Below are positions 1 to 8,233 of a DNA stretch of 64,000 bases, piece by piece. The stretch is taken from NCBI GenBank assembly GCA_008086245.1, contig VSIX01000033.1, positions 60,285 to 124,284 on the forward strand, given 5' to 3'. The notes beneath the pieces are model-generated. The model was not told the origin of the DNA. It searched no databases and worked only from the letters and a program-made list of their open reading frames with translations. Each line of letters opens with the position of its first letter. Position 1 is the first letter of the stretch. The position numbers were made by a program, and so were the translations under genes. Origin of the DNA: Candidatus Mcinerneyibacterium aminivorans. GTDB taxonomy: Bacteria > Macinerneyibacteriota > Macinerneyibacteria > Macinerneyibacteriales > Macinerneyibacteriaceae.

Positions 1-23
1 TCAACAAAAATTTTTAAAAAACC

Positions 24-51
24 TTGATTTTTAATATATTTACAATATTAT
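24..51 (+). promoter_or_regulatory. Promoter of the TPR gene, leaderless type
   Basis: TTGATT (24-29), a 16-base spacer and TATTAT (46-51) lie directly before the ATG at 61. Transcription should start about 3 bases before the start codon or on it. No Shine-Dalgarno sequence is present. The same layout precedes several other genes in this window. Confidence 0.5.
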
Positions 52-60
52 GAATATGTT

Positions 61-1182
61 ATGGAAATAAATGAGTTTTTTTCTACAGATTATAGGGAAT
101 ATTTAAATCAAGCATTATCCAGATATATCGAGGAAGTATTAAAATACTATTCTACTTTCATAGAAGAAGGGAAAATTTTCCCTGATATCCTATACAACTT
201 AATTATAATTTATTTATGGAGAGATAATAAAGATAAGATTCATAATTTCCTGGAAGAACTTCTTGATAAAAATAATGAATATATCAAATATTTAAAATTA
301 AAAGAATACATTTATTCTGATAATAAATCATTCAGATTTAACAAAGATTTCCCAAAAAATTTAAAAAAAGAATATTCTTCTATATTAATTGATTTTTATG
401 AGAACCACCGGAAAGAATTTGACAATAAACCATTTTATTATAAGGAATTTTTTGAAATTCTGGGAGAATATGCCGCAAAAGTGAAAAATATTAATGATGC
501 ATTTATTTTTTTCTCTCTTTCTTTTCTATATAGTAAAGATCTAGCATCTTACTATTACAACCTCGGGAAAATGCATTATTCAAATGATAGAACTCAAAAA
601 GCCTACAATTTATTATCTTCTTCAATAGAAATAGACGATAAAAATTCTGATTGCTTAATTGAATTCTCACATGTATGTGCTGAATTAGATAAAGAAACAG
701 AAGCCATTAAAACATTAAAACTGGTTCATAATAGGCATCCAGATTATCCCGATGTATCTTATCGTTTAGGGAAATATTATCTGGATAATAATAATATAAA
801 AAAGGCAAAAAAATATTTTCAAAAAGCGCTTAAATACAACCCCAAATACACATCCGCAAATATAAATTATTTCTACCTTCTTTTTATTGAAGGTAATAAA
901 AATAAAATGCTTAATTTTATTGATAATATTGAAAATAATGATTTAAAAGATATCTTCCGTTTCTTTTATATTCTGGAATTCAAACAGGATTATGGTAAGC
1001 TATTAGATCTTTTAAATAAAAATGACAATATATCTTCAGAGATTTCAATAGGTTTATGGGATCATTTTATTGGTATTATGGATGATGAGCATAAACTTTC
1101 TTTTACTGAATATCTAAAAAATAATAAAGAAATTTTAGATAAGGATAAAATTGAGCCTTTAACAATAAAGTTTGAGGGTTAA
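61..1182 (+). CDS. TPR-repeat protein of unknown role
   Basis: A 373-residue soluble protein with no signal peptide or membrane segment. The middle holds at least three tetratricopeptide repeats (about residues 160-193, 194-227 and 231-264), with the usual small residue, Tyr/Leu and Ala-x-x-x-hydrophobic spacing. The first 150 residues are helical and Lys/Glu rich, without a recognisable domain. TPR domains bind other proteins, so an adaptor role is likely, but no partner can be named. The next gene starts 2 bases after the stop, so the two form an operon. The ATG follows the -10 box closely and has no ribosome binding site. Confidence 0.85.
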   Translation: MEINEFFSTDYREYLNQALSRYIEEVLKYYSTFIEEGKIFPDILYNLIIIYLWRDNKDKIHNFLEELLDKNNEYIKYLKLKEYIYSDNKSFRFNKDFPKNLKKEYSSILIDFYENHRKEFDNKPFYYKEFFEILGEYAAKVKNINDAFIFFSLSFLYSKDLASYYYNLGKMHYSNDRTQKAYNLLSSSIEIDDKNSDCLIEFSHVCAELDKETEAIKTLKLVHNRHPDYPDVSYRLGKYYLDNNNIKKAKKYFQKALKYNPKYTSANINYFYLLFIEGNKNKMLNFIDNIENNDLKDIFRFFYILEFKQDYGKLLDLLNKNDNISSEISIGLWDHFIGIMDDEHKLSFTEYLKNNKEILDKDKIEPLTIKFEG

Positions 1183-1184
1183 TT

Positions 1185-1517
1185 ATGCCCCAATCAGATT
1201 TTAAGTTAACCTCTATTGTAAGACGAATCATAGTTCAGATGAATATTGATATTAACCAGTTAAATATTTCTGTAATCAATGGGGTAGCTTATCTGGATGG
1301 GAAAATAACAAAAACTGACCCTCATATTCGAAAAATGAAAAACGAATATTCATATGATAATGCAGTTTTAGAAAAAAAACTTGAAAAGGAATATAAAAAT
1401 ACTCTTAAAATGATGGACAGAAATATTATAAATGCTCCAGGAGTTAGAGGAGCAGTTTATAAATTTGAAAAGTGGGAAAAAACTTCCGCAGGTGGCTGGA
1501 TTAAAAAGCCCGATTGA
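1185..1517 (+). CDS. Small BON-like protein
   Basis: A 110-residue basic protein. Residues 28-41 (ISVINGVAYLDGKI) resemble the core strand pair of BON domains, which bind membranes or act as accessory modules in envelope proteins. There is no signal peptide. The match covers about half a BON domain, so the assignment is tentative. It follows the TPR gene by 2 bases, and GAGGG before the ATG can serve as ribosome binding site. Its stop lies one base from the stop of rsmA on the other strand. Confidence 0.7.
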   Translation: MPQSDFKLTSIVRRIIVQMNIDINQLNISVINGVAYLDGKITKTDPHIRKMKNEYSYDNAVLEKKLEKEYKNTLKMMDRNIINAPGVRGAVYKFEKWEKTSAGGWIKKPD

Positions 1518-1518
1518 T

Positions 1519-2292
1519 TCACTCTTCTAATTTTTCTAATTCCGAATAAATAAGTTTAAAAGTATCTAATGGAAGCTCTTCCGCTCTAGCTTTTAAGTTA
1601 ATATTATTCTTTTTCAAAATATTATTTATGTTCTGTTTGCCGTATTTTTTCTTTAAATTGTTAGATAATGTTTTTCTCTTATGTCGAAAGCATATAAATA
1701 AAAAATCAATAAAGTTTGAACTGTCAAAAATATTTTTCTTATTTTTTATATTCAAGGATATAACTGCAGAATCAACCTTTGGTCTTGGTGTGAATTCTCC
1801 CCTATTTACCTTTTTCAAAAATTTTACCTCAGCAAAGTTTTTCACAAAAACGGTAAAAGCATTATATTTTTTATTGGAGGGGGCAGCTGTAAGTGATTTT
1901 GCTACTTCATACTGAACCATAAGTATGGCTTTTTTTATATATTTATGATATCTGTAAATATGCTTAATTATTGGCTTGGTTATATAATATGGTATATTTC
2001 CTACTAATATTAAATTTTCTTTAAAATTTAAAGGAAAATTTAATATATCTTTGTTGATAATCTTTGCCTTATCCTTAGAAATTTTTTTTAATTTATTTGC
2101 TAGCCCATCATCAATTTCAACAATTTTTAAATCAATATCATCGAGTTCTAAGAGATATTTTGTTAGGTTTCCCGTACCTCCTCCAATTTCAACAACAGTT
2201 TCATTCCTGTTTAAATCCAGCTGTTCAACTATAAATTCCAGAGTATCCTTATTATGAAGGAAGTTCTGACCTAAACTTTTTTTAGCTCTCAA
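1519..2292 (-). CDS. rsmA: 16S rRNA dimethyladenosine transferase RsmA
   Basis: RsmA (KsgA) uses S-adenosylmethionine to dimethylate two adjacent adenosines near the 3' end of 16S rRNA late in small-subunit assembly. The 257 residues fit the family length. The LGQNFL start motif is at residues 7-12, the SAM-binding loop VVEIGGGTGNLT at 33-44, and the catalytic GNIPYYIT motif at 98-105. The start is TTG; the Arg-Ala-Lys sequence after it matches normal RsmA N-termini. The gene overlaps the preceding rqcP by 11 bases, so the two are probably translated in a coupled way. Confidence 0.95.
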   Translation of the reverse strand: MRAKKSLGQNFLHNKDTLEFIVEQLDLNRNETVVEIGGGTGNLTKYLLELDDIDLKIVEIDDGLANKLKKISKDKAKIINKDILNFPLNFKENLILVGNIPYYITKPIIKHIYRYHKYIKKAILMVQYEVAKSLTAAPSNKKYNAFTVFVKNFAEVKFLKKVNRGEFTPRPKVDSAVISLNIKNKKNIFDSSNFIDFLFICFRHKRKTLSNNLKKKYGKQNINNILKKNNINLKARAEELPLDTFKLIYSELEKLEE

Positions 2293-2557
2293 TATTTTCT
2301 TCTTTCAGCACCGTATACAATTTTTTTGCCTGCTGTTTAGAAATATTTTTATTCTGTGGTATTTTGTTAATTCTAAAGACAATTCTTTTGGTGTACATAT
2401 ATATTGTTATTACATCTCCTTTTTCAACATCATATGCGGGCTTAAGGGTTTTTTCTTCCTCTTCACCATAAAAAACATTTCCATTATTACAAAGTTTTTT
2501 AGCAACGGTCCTTCTTTTAGAAATTCTTGAGATTTTTAAATATTTGTCAATTCTCAT
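2282..2557 (-). CDS. rqcP: S4-domain ribosome quality-control factor RqcP
   Basis: A 91-residue protein that is essentially one S4 RNA-binding domain followed by a short tail. The start MRIDKYLK, the RRTVAKK block and the YTVLKEE tail closely match B. subtilis RqcP (YabO). RqcP helps RqcH add alanine tails to nascent chains on stalled 50S subunits. No rqcH is in the window, so the pathway is inferred from family identity. An Hsp15-like heat-shock protein is the alternative, but the tail favours RqcP. It lies between a SurA-like chaperone gene and rsmA. Confidence 0.8.
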   Translation of the reverse strand: MRIDKYLKISRISKRRTVAKKLCNNGNVFYGEEEEKTLKPAYDVEKGDVITIYMYTKRIVFRINKIPQNKNISKQQAKKLYTVLKEENIES

Positions 2558-2563
2558 AATACC

Positions 2564-3793
2564 CTAAATAAATATTTCAATATAATACTTATCTTTTAAT
2601 TGATTTGCAACTTCATTAATTTTTTCATCAATTTTTCTTGACATTAACATATTTTTTATACGGGATTTGATTTCAGAAAAATCCCTTTTTTTAGCTTCTG
2701 TTTTATTAATTAAATATACAATTACAAGTCCTCTATTAAAATAAAATGGCCTGGATAATTCTTTTGTATTTTTCAAATGTTCCATAATTTTGGAATTTAT
2801 TTCATTTGGCTTGACTTCATTAAAATTGAAAAATTTTATATTTAGCTTCTCAGCCCAGGATTTTAAACCATTCCACCCATTTTTATCATATTGTGATTTA
2901 AAATTATTGTAATAATCATTAATTTTCTTTTCTGAGGGTTTAGGAGTAATTACTATATGAAACGCTTTTCTTTTATTGTCTTTTATATCCTCAAGATAAG
3001 CAATATGATACCCATATTTTGTTTTAAATGGTTTGCTAATCTCTCCTTCATCCATATTATAAATAACTTCTTCAAAACTCTCTACAAGCTGTCCCTTTTC
3101 AATATATCCCAAATCACCACCCTTTTGAGCTGTTGGTCCTTCTGAATACTCTTTGGCCGCTTCCTTAAAACTTATCTCTTGATTTAATATTTTGTGTCTA
3201 ATACTGGAAAGAGAGGTTTTAATTTCTTCGATATCATCCTCTTTTACATCCACCGGTAAAAAAGCGATTTCATAGGTATATTTTGGAGGATTTTGAAATT
3301 TATCCTCATGTTTGTTATAAAATTCTTTTAACTCATCTTCTGTTATATTTATATTTGGGCGTATCTCTCTGCCTACATATTCATTTACATATAAGTTCTC
3401 TTTTATCCTATTTCTATAAGTTGACCTTAAATTATTTACTGATAGCCCCTGCTCCTGAAGAGCTTTTTGAAGTCCTGATTCGCCTCCAAATTTTTTCTTC
3501 ATGTCATTGATCATTCCATCTACCTGTTTTTCAATTTCTTCTTCTGCTACTTGAATTTCTTTTTTTTCACTTGCTTCAAGATAAACTATCTTCCGATTTA
3601 TAATATCTTTTAAAATATCAAGCTTTTCTTCTTCAGTAGTATCTCTTCCCATTAAAAACTGATCAAGTTCACTTTTTAATATAATTGTATCATTGATCCT
3701 GGCTACAATTTTTTCTTCGTAGCTCTGAGCAAAAACAAGTGAGGAAAATATTAAAATTACACTCACAACTAATAGCAATATTTTCTTAAACAT
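2564..3793 (-). CDS. SurA-like periplasmic peptidyl-prolyl isomerase
   Basis: A secreted chaperone and parvulin-type prolyl isomerase that should help outer-membrane proteins fold in the periplasm. Residues 1-22 are a signal peptide ending before Gln23. A SurA_N chaperone region follows (about 24-165), then a complete rotamase domain (about 169-271) with the GGDLGYIEKGQLVESF core and GYHIAYLED end. A degenerate second rotamase-like stretch begins near residue 277. The length (409) and layout resemble SurA. GGAGG sits before the ATG. The gene directly upstream is a second parvulin-like lipoprotein. Confidence 0.85.
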   Translation of the reverse strand: MFKKILLLVVSVILIFSSLVFAQSYEEKIVARINDTIILKSELDQFLMGRDTTEEEKLDILKDIINRKIVYLEASEKKEIQVAEEEIEKQVDGMINDMKKKFGGESGLQKALQEQGLSVNNLRSTYRNRIKENLYVNEYVGREIRPNINITEDELKEFYNKHEDKFQNPPKYTYEIAFLPVDVKEDDIEEIKTSLSSIRHKILNQEISFKEAAKEYSEGPTAQKGGDLGYIEKGQLVESFEEVIYNMDEGEISKPFKTKYGYHIAYLEDIKDNKRKAFHIVITPKPSEKKINDYYNNFKSQYDKNGWNGLKSWAEKLNIKFFNFNEVKPNEINSKIMEHLKNTKELSRPFYFNRGLVIVYLINKTEAKKRDFSEIKSRIKNMLMSRKIDEKINEVANQLKDKYYIEIFI

Positions 3794-3814
3794 ATTTCCT
3801 CCATCAAATTTTAA

Positions 3815-4747
3815 TTAATTATTGAAATAGCTTTCATTTATCATTATCTTATAATTTCTTTTTTTTAAAGAATTAATCCACTGCTTGTATCGAACTTCTC
3901 TTTTTCTATATAGAAGAAGTTTTCTTATCGATTCCTTTACTTCATCCGAATAACCAATTCTTGATTTATAAAGTTTTCTTTCAAGTTTAAATATATGGTA
4001 ATTATTATATTCACCTTTTAATACTTTTGTATAACTACCTGTTCTTAAAGAAAATAATTCTTCGGCAAAATTTTCCGGTAATTCATTTTTCGTATATATA
4101 TTAGTATTATCTTCTTCAATTTTCCCGGTTAATGCAACATAGATATCATCAAAGCTTTCCCCGTCCCTTAATCGGTTCATAATATTTTCCGCTTCTTTTT
4201 GTGTATCAAGTATAATTTCTTTAACCTCGACACTTCTGGGTCTTACATAGTCTTCTTTGTGATTAGAATAATATTTTGATATTTCCAGATTGGTTACCTT
4301 AATATTACTAAAAATAAGCTGTTCCTCTACAATGCGTACAAGCCATTTTCTTTTTAAATATTTTTTAAATTTTTCGAAATTAACATTATTTTTCTTTAGT
4401 ATTTCTTCAAATTGTTTTTCATTTTTATACTGGGATTTTATCAAATCAATTTCTTTTTCAAGCTGAAAATCATTAATTTCAATTTTTTCTTTTTTTGCCA
4501 CATCTAAAATTATTTCTTCATTGATCATTGTTTTGAGAAAATCATATTTCAGCTTTTTTAAATTTTGATTTTTATCTGTATAATTCCCCAATGTAAAATT
4601 AAAATAATCATTTAATTCTCCAAGAGTTATTTCATTTTCATTAATTTTTGCTACTACTGTTTTCCGCTGGTCATTTTTTTCTGTTATTGAACAAGATATA
4701 AGTATTACTAGTGCAAAAATTACCAAATATATTATTTTACTTTTCAA
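3815..4747 (-). CDS. Parvulin-like lipoprotein with SurA_N domain
   Basis: A 310-residue lipoprotein: the signal peptide ends in LISC with the lipidated Cys at residue 19, followed by Ser, which fits outer-membrane sorting. After it come a SurA_N-like helical region and a divergent rotamase region (about 168-255). That region keeps the PRSVEVKEI and NYHIFKLE edges but lacks the usual GGDLG core, so isomerase activity is doubtful and a chaperone role is more likely. The start is TTG, preceded by AAGGAG. It pairs with the SurA-like gene downstream (21-base gap). Confidence 0.75.
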   Translation of the reverse strand: MKSKIIYLVIFALVILISCSITEKNDQRKTVVAKINENEITLGELNDYFNFTLGNYTDKNQNLKKLKYDFLKTMINEEIILDVAKKEKIEINDFQLEKEIDLIKSQYKNEKQFEEILKKNNVNFEKFKKYLKRKWLVRIVEEQLIFSNIKVTNLEISKYYSNHKEDYVRPRSVEVKEIILDTQKEAENIMNRLRDGESFDDIYVALTGKIEEDNTNIYTKNELPENFAEELFSLRTGSYTKVLKGEYNNYHIFKLERKLYKSRIGYSDEVKESIRKLLLYRKREVRYKQWINSLKKRNYKIMINESYFNN

Positions 4748-4783
4748 ATTATCTCCTTCAAAAATTAATTCTTTTCCTTTAAT

Positions 4784-4811
4784 AAAATACTTTAAATGAG
4801 TTTAATGTCAA
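4784..4811 (-). promoter_or_regulatory. Promoter of the parvulin lipoprotein operon
   Basis: On the minus strand TTGACA (4806-4811), a 16-base spacer and TATTTT (4784-4789) precede the TTG start at 4747 with a leader of about 30 bases carrying AAGGAG. It should drive the two parvulin genes, rqcP and rsmA. Confidence 0.5.
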
Positions 4812-4818
4812 CCTTTAA

Positions 4819-5721
4819 TTAGAGGTCTAACTCCTCAATTAAATCTTTTCCGGTTAATTTTTTATAAGCATCCAAATACTTTGCACTGGTTGTTTGAATA
4901 ACATTTGATGTTAATGAAGGAGGTTTTGAATTCTTGTCCCAGCCTGTTTCATCCAGCCAATCTCTTAAAAATTGTTTATCAAAACTTTTTTGTTTTCTAC
5001 CCACTACATATTCATCCAGAGGCCAGAATCTTGATGAATCCGGAGTTAATATCTCATCTATTATTATTAATTCTCCGTCATGTATGCCAAACTCAAATTT
5101 TGTATCTGCTATTATAATTCCTCTTTTCTTGGCATATTCTTTAGCTTTTTCATAAATGGAAATAGAAATATTTTTAATACGGGTTGCCAACTCTTTTCCT
5201 ATAAAGTCCTTCATTTCTTCAAAGGTAATATTTTCGTCGTGCCCTTCTTCTGCTTTTGTAGTAGGTGTAAAAAGAGGAGTATTGAGCTCCTGACTTTCTT
5301 TTAAATTATCAGGAAGTTCTATCCCACAAACCTGACCGTTCTTTTTATAGCTTCTCCATCCGGACCCGGTTATAAATCCCCTCACTATGCATTCAACTTT
5401 CACCGGTTCGGCTTTTTTTACCAGGATGCTTCTACCGTATAAAGTATCTCTGTATTCTTTTAACTTCTCTGGGAAGTTGTCAAATTTAGTCTTTTCCAGG
5501 TGATTCTGAATAATATCTTTCATTTTTTTAAACCAAAAATTTGAGATATTATTCAGTACCATACCTTTATAAGGTATTCCTTCTTTTAGAACATGATCAA
5601 AAGCTGAAACTCTATCTGTAGTAATAATTAATAGCTTATCATCCATATCATAAATATCTCTAACTTTGCCCTCTGATATTTTTTTTAGCCCTTTAATATC
5701 TGTACCTGTAATAGTTTTCAT
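4819..5721 (-). CDS. purC: SAICAR synthetase PurC
   Basis: PurC joins aspartate to CAIR using ATP in de novo purine synthesis. The 300-residue length and the EGKVRDIYD (17-25) and DRVSAFDHVL (36-45) motifs match the longer, yeast ADE1-like branch rather than the short (about 240-residue) enterobacterial one. GRSILVKKAEPVKVECIVRG and the late DTKFEFG block complete the ATP-grasp-like fold. The ATG overlaps the miaA stop as ATGA, with GGGAGG inside the end of miaA, so translation is coupled. No other purine genes are in the window. Confidence 0.95.
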   Translation of the reverse strand: MKTITGTDIKGLKKISEGKVRDIYDMDDKLLIITTDRVSAFDHVLKEGIPYKGMVLNNISNFWFKKMKDIIQNHLEKTKFDNFPEKLKEYRDTLYGRSILVKKAEPVKVECIVRGFITGSGWRSYKKNGQVCGIELPDNLKESQELNTPLFTPTTKAEEGHDENITFEEMKDFIGKELATRIKNISISIYEKAKEYAKKRGIIIADTKFEFGIHDGELIIIDEILTPDSSRFWPLDEYVVGRKQKSFDKQFLRDWLDETGWDKNSKPPSLTSNVIQTTSAKYLDAYKKLTGKDLIEELDL

Positions 5722-6644
5722 TTTAATCCTCCCTTTTCTTTAATATCGGTTAAAATTTTACTAAAAATTTCATTATATCCTTCAGTGTCCAAATTAAGTT
5801 CAATTGTATCCTCTTCTTTTCTATACCAGATTAACTGTCTTTTTGCAAAATGTCTTGTGTTTCTTTTGATTAGCCTTATCATTTCCTGCCTGCTAATTTT
5901 GTTTTCCAAAAAATCAACTACTTCCTCATACCCTATAGCTTTAAACCCCTTTTCATTTCCATTAAATCCTTTATTTTTTACTAAATCCTCCACTTCATTT
6001 ATTAATCCCTTTTCTATCATTTTTTCCACTCTTTTATTAATACGATTATATAAATTTTCTCTATTCCTGGAGAAAATATAATATAAATAATTGTATCTTG
6101 ATTTCTTTTCTTTAGAATGCCATTGGGTTCTCGTTTTACCCGATACATAATATATTTCTAAAGCACGTTTAACCCTATATAGGTCATTTGGATGTATTTT
6201 TTCAGCTGATTTGGGATCAATTTTCTGTAATTTGTTATAAAGATGTTCTCTGCCATTTTTTTCAACCGCTTTATCCAGCTTCCTTCTTATTTCAGGATTT
6301 CTACCTGGCATATCATCTAAACCATAAATTAACTTGTTAATATACATCGGAGTTCCACCGCATATAATTACTTTTTTGCCTCTATTTTTTAGTTCAGTTA
6401 TTTTTTTATCTGCATCTTCGATAAAATTTGATACATCATATATTTCATCCGGTTCTACAAGATTTATAAGATGATATTTATCCCGCTGGGATTTTTTCGG
6501 TTTAGCAGTTCCAATATCTAAATATTTATAAACTGCCTGGGAATCAGCAGATATTATTTCTGCATTTAATTTTGAAGAAAGGTCATTTACAAATTTTGTT
6601 TTACCAACAGCTGTAGGCCCCGATATTATTATAAAATCAAGCAA
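5718..6644 (-). CDS. miaA: tRNA dimethylallyltransferase MiaA
   Basis: MiaA prenylates A37 of tRNAs reading codons that begin with U, using dimethylallyl diphosphate. The P-loop GPTAVGKT is at residues 9-16, with the DSQAVYKYLDIGTAKP and GGTPMYI motifs behind it. The length (308) is normal. It lies 15 bases after an envelope-protein gene and overlaps purC by 4 bases. MtaB and RimO, also encoded in this window, are sulfur-inserting relatives of MiaB. MiaB itself, which would act on the MiaA product, is not here. Confidence 0.95.
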   Translation of the reverse strand: MLDFIIISGPTAVGKTKFVNDLSSKLNAEIISADSQAVYKYLDIGTAKPKKSQRDKYHLINLVEPDEIYDVSNFIEDADKKITELKNRGKKVIICGGTPMYINKLIYGLDDMPGRNPEIRRKLDKAVEKNGREHLYNKLQKIDPKSAEKIHPNDLYRVKRALEIYYVSGKTRTQWHSKEKKSRYNYLYYIFSRNRENLYNRINKRVEKMIEKGLINEVEDLVKNKGFNGNEKGFKAIGYEEVVDFLENKISRQEMIRLIKRNTRHFAKRQLIWYRKEEDTIELNLDTEGYNEIFSKILTDIKEKGGLK

Positions 6645-6659
6645 AAATTCTCCTTTATT

Positions 6660-7349
6660 TTAAAGCAGCATCCCTGCAGAAAAACTGATGAAGAATCCTT
6701 CAATCCTTGTTGCCGGACCACCGGATATTGAAATACCATTTACTGTCCACCCATAATTTAGCGGAGACATCATATATCCTGATCTGATTCCGAAAAAAAG
6801 AGTGCCGAATATATTGTTTTCCATATAAAAATCTATACCGATGGTGGGTTCAAACAAATAGCTACTTGTTTTCATTACAACCCCATCCATAAGACTGTTT
6901 TGATCTAATACTTTAGAAAAACTATCAATTGAACTCTCTATGATATTAATATTTAATTCTCCATACCCAAAATTAAAAATAGGATAAAAATAAATATTTT
7001 TCGTATTATAAAGAATAAACCCAAATGAGAAAAGTTCCCAGTTTCCTGTCAATTTGGTTGAGTAATTACCATTTCTGGAATTATTGCCATAAAATTGATG
7101 GTAATTAATACCAAATATTATTTTTTTTTGAATGATATTATGATTTCCTATACCAACTGAATCACAATAGCTATTAATCTCGGGATACCCCTTGTCTATA
7201 AGAGCATTATTTAAATTATCAACTTTCAGAAAAATTCCCCTATACATCATATAATTGACAATTATTTTCTTTTTATTAGAAACAGAAAATCCCGTTGCTG
7301 TAAAAATAAAAATCAAAATTGACAAAATCACAATTTTTTTTATTTTCAA
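6660..7349 (-). CDS. Secreted, probably outer-membrane protein
   Basis: A 229-residue protein with a signal peptide over about residues 1-22. Much of the rest has alternating hydrophobic and polar residues with Tyr, Phe, Gly and Asn, as in small outer-membrane beta-barrels, and it ends in a hydrophobic strand (FISFSAGMLL). I recognise no named family. The start is TTG, with AAGGGG at a suitable distance. It heads the miaA-purC operon. The other barrel-like protein in the window (16383-17003) has a similar build but no obvious sequence identity. Confidence 0.6.
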   Translation of the reverse strand: MKIKKIVILSILIFIFTATGFSVSNKKKIIVNYMMYRGIFLKVDNLNNALIDKGYPEINSYCDSVGIGNHNIIQKKIIFGINYHQFYGNNSRNGNYSTKLTGNWELFSFGFILYNTKNIYFYPIFNFGYGELNINIIESSIDSFSKVLDQNSLMDGVVMKTSSYLFEPTIGIDFYMENNIFGTLFFGIRSGYMMSPLNYGWTVNGISISGGPATRIEGFFISFSAGMLL

Positions 7350-7383
7350 ACTTACCCCTTAAGTTAATTCACAGGTTAAAAGA

Positions 7384-7412
7384 ATTATAATTTTTATAAG
7401 CGAAAGAATCAA
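7384..7412 (-). promoter_or_regulatory. Promoter of the envelope protein-miaA-purC operon
   Basis: On the minus strand TTGATT (7407-7412), a 17-base spacer and TATAAT (7384-7389) precede the TTG start at 7349, with a leader of about 28 bases carrying AAGGGG. The -35 box overlaps the end of the hairpin at 7406-7433. Confidence 0.5.
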
Positions 7413-7433
7413 GAATTTTTTAATTCTGGATTC
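7406..7433 (-). terminator. Hairpin after the sir2 gene, possible terminator
   Basis: A 28-base inverted repeat: GAATC at one end and GATTC at the other, with AGAATT/AATTCT inside, giving 11 pairs with one mismatch around a 4-base loop. On the minus strand it is followed by TTTCGCTT, a weak U-tract. It lies about 75 bases beyond the sir2 stop and could end the long operon upstream. Confidence 0.35.
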
Positions 7434-7509
7434 TGTTTTCTGTATTATGTAGTATGTTAAAAAGAAAATAACTCATAAATATTCAATAAGTTAAGTAAAA
7501 TAAAAAACA

Positions 7510-8229
7510 TCATGAGAGCCATTTATCCGCAAGTTTGGGAAGGATTTCTTCTGCTTTTCCAGGATGAAACTCATCTATAAACCGATAATTATCAGGTTTA
7601 TCAAGGTTTATACATATTACATCTGCTTTATTTCGCTTAGCAATCTGTACAAAGGAAGCAGCGGGATATACTGTACCGCTTGTACCCACCACTATTAACA
7701 AATTAACTCTATTAAGTTTATTCTTAATTTCATCCATAAATCTCGGAATTTCTCCAAACCAAACCACATCCGGTCGTAATTTAGATTTACATAAGGGACA
7801 TAATGGAATATCCTGTTTCAGATCAATTTTATCAAGTTTAAACTTTTTTTTACATTCAATACAGCCTGCTTTTAAAATATTACCATGCATCTGAAAAACC
7901 CTTTTATTACCTGCTCTCTGGTGCAGGTCATCGACATTCTGGGTGATAATACAAAAATTTTCCCCAAGGATTTTTTCCATTTCAAACAAAGATTTATGGG
8001 CTTTATTTGGCTCAGCTTTTTTTACTTTTTCTATTCTTTTTTTATAAAATTCCCATATAAGTTCTGGGTTTTTTTGAAATGCCTCATACCTTGCCAGCTC
8101 TTTTACATCATATTCTTTCCAGTAACCATTACTTCCTCTAAAGGTTTTTAAACCCGAATCTGTACTTATTCCAGCTCCAGTTAAGATAACTGTTTCTGTT
8201 TTTTTATTTATTTTATAATCTGTTTTCAT
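7510..8229 (-). CDS. cobB: Sirtuin NAD-dependent protein deacylase
   Basis: Sir2 enzymes remove acyl groups from lysine using NAD. The 239 residues contain the NAD site GAGISTDSGLKTFRG (18-32), TQNVDDLH (96-103), catalytic His115, four zinc cysteines (123, 126, 144, 147) and GTSGTVYPA (182-190). Tyr62 and Arg65 form the Y-x-x-R pair that in E. coli CobB and SIRT5 accommodates succinyl or malonyl groups, so desuccinylase activity is plausible. It is the last gene of the pspC-to-sir2 run and starts 4 bases after umuC. Confidence 0.9.
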   Translation of the reverse strand: MKTDYKINKKTETVILTGAGISTDSGLKTFRGSNGYWKEYDVKELARYEAFQKNPELIWEFYKKRIEKVKKAEPNKAHKSLFEMEKILGENFCIITQNVDDLHQRAGNKRVFQMHGNILKAGCIECKKKFKLDKIDLKQDIPLCPLCKSKLRPDVVWFGEIPRFMDEIKNKLNRVNLLIVVGTSGTVYPAASFVQIAKRNKADVICINLDKPDNYRFIDEFHPGKAEEILPKLADKWLS

Positions 8230-8233
8230 ATTG

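Noticed and set aside
1628-2257. Plus-strand open frames opposite rsmA
   Set aside because: Phe/Leu/Ser-rich translations typical of the complement of an AT-rich gene; rsmA itself is unambiguous.
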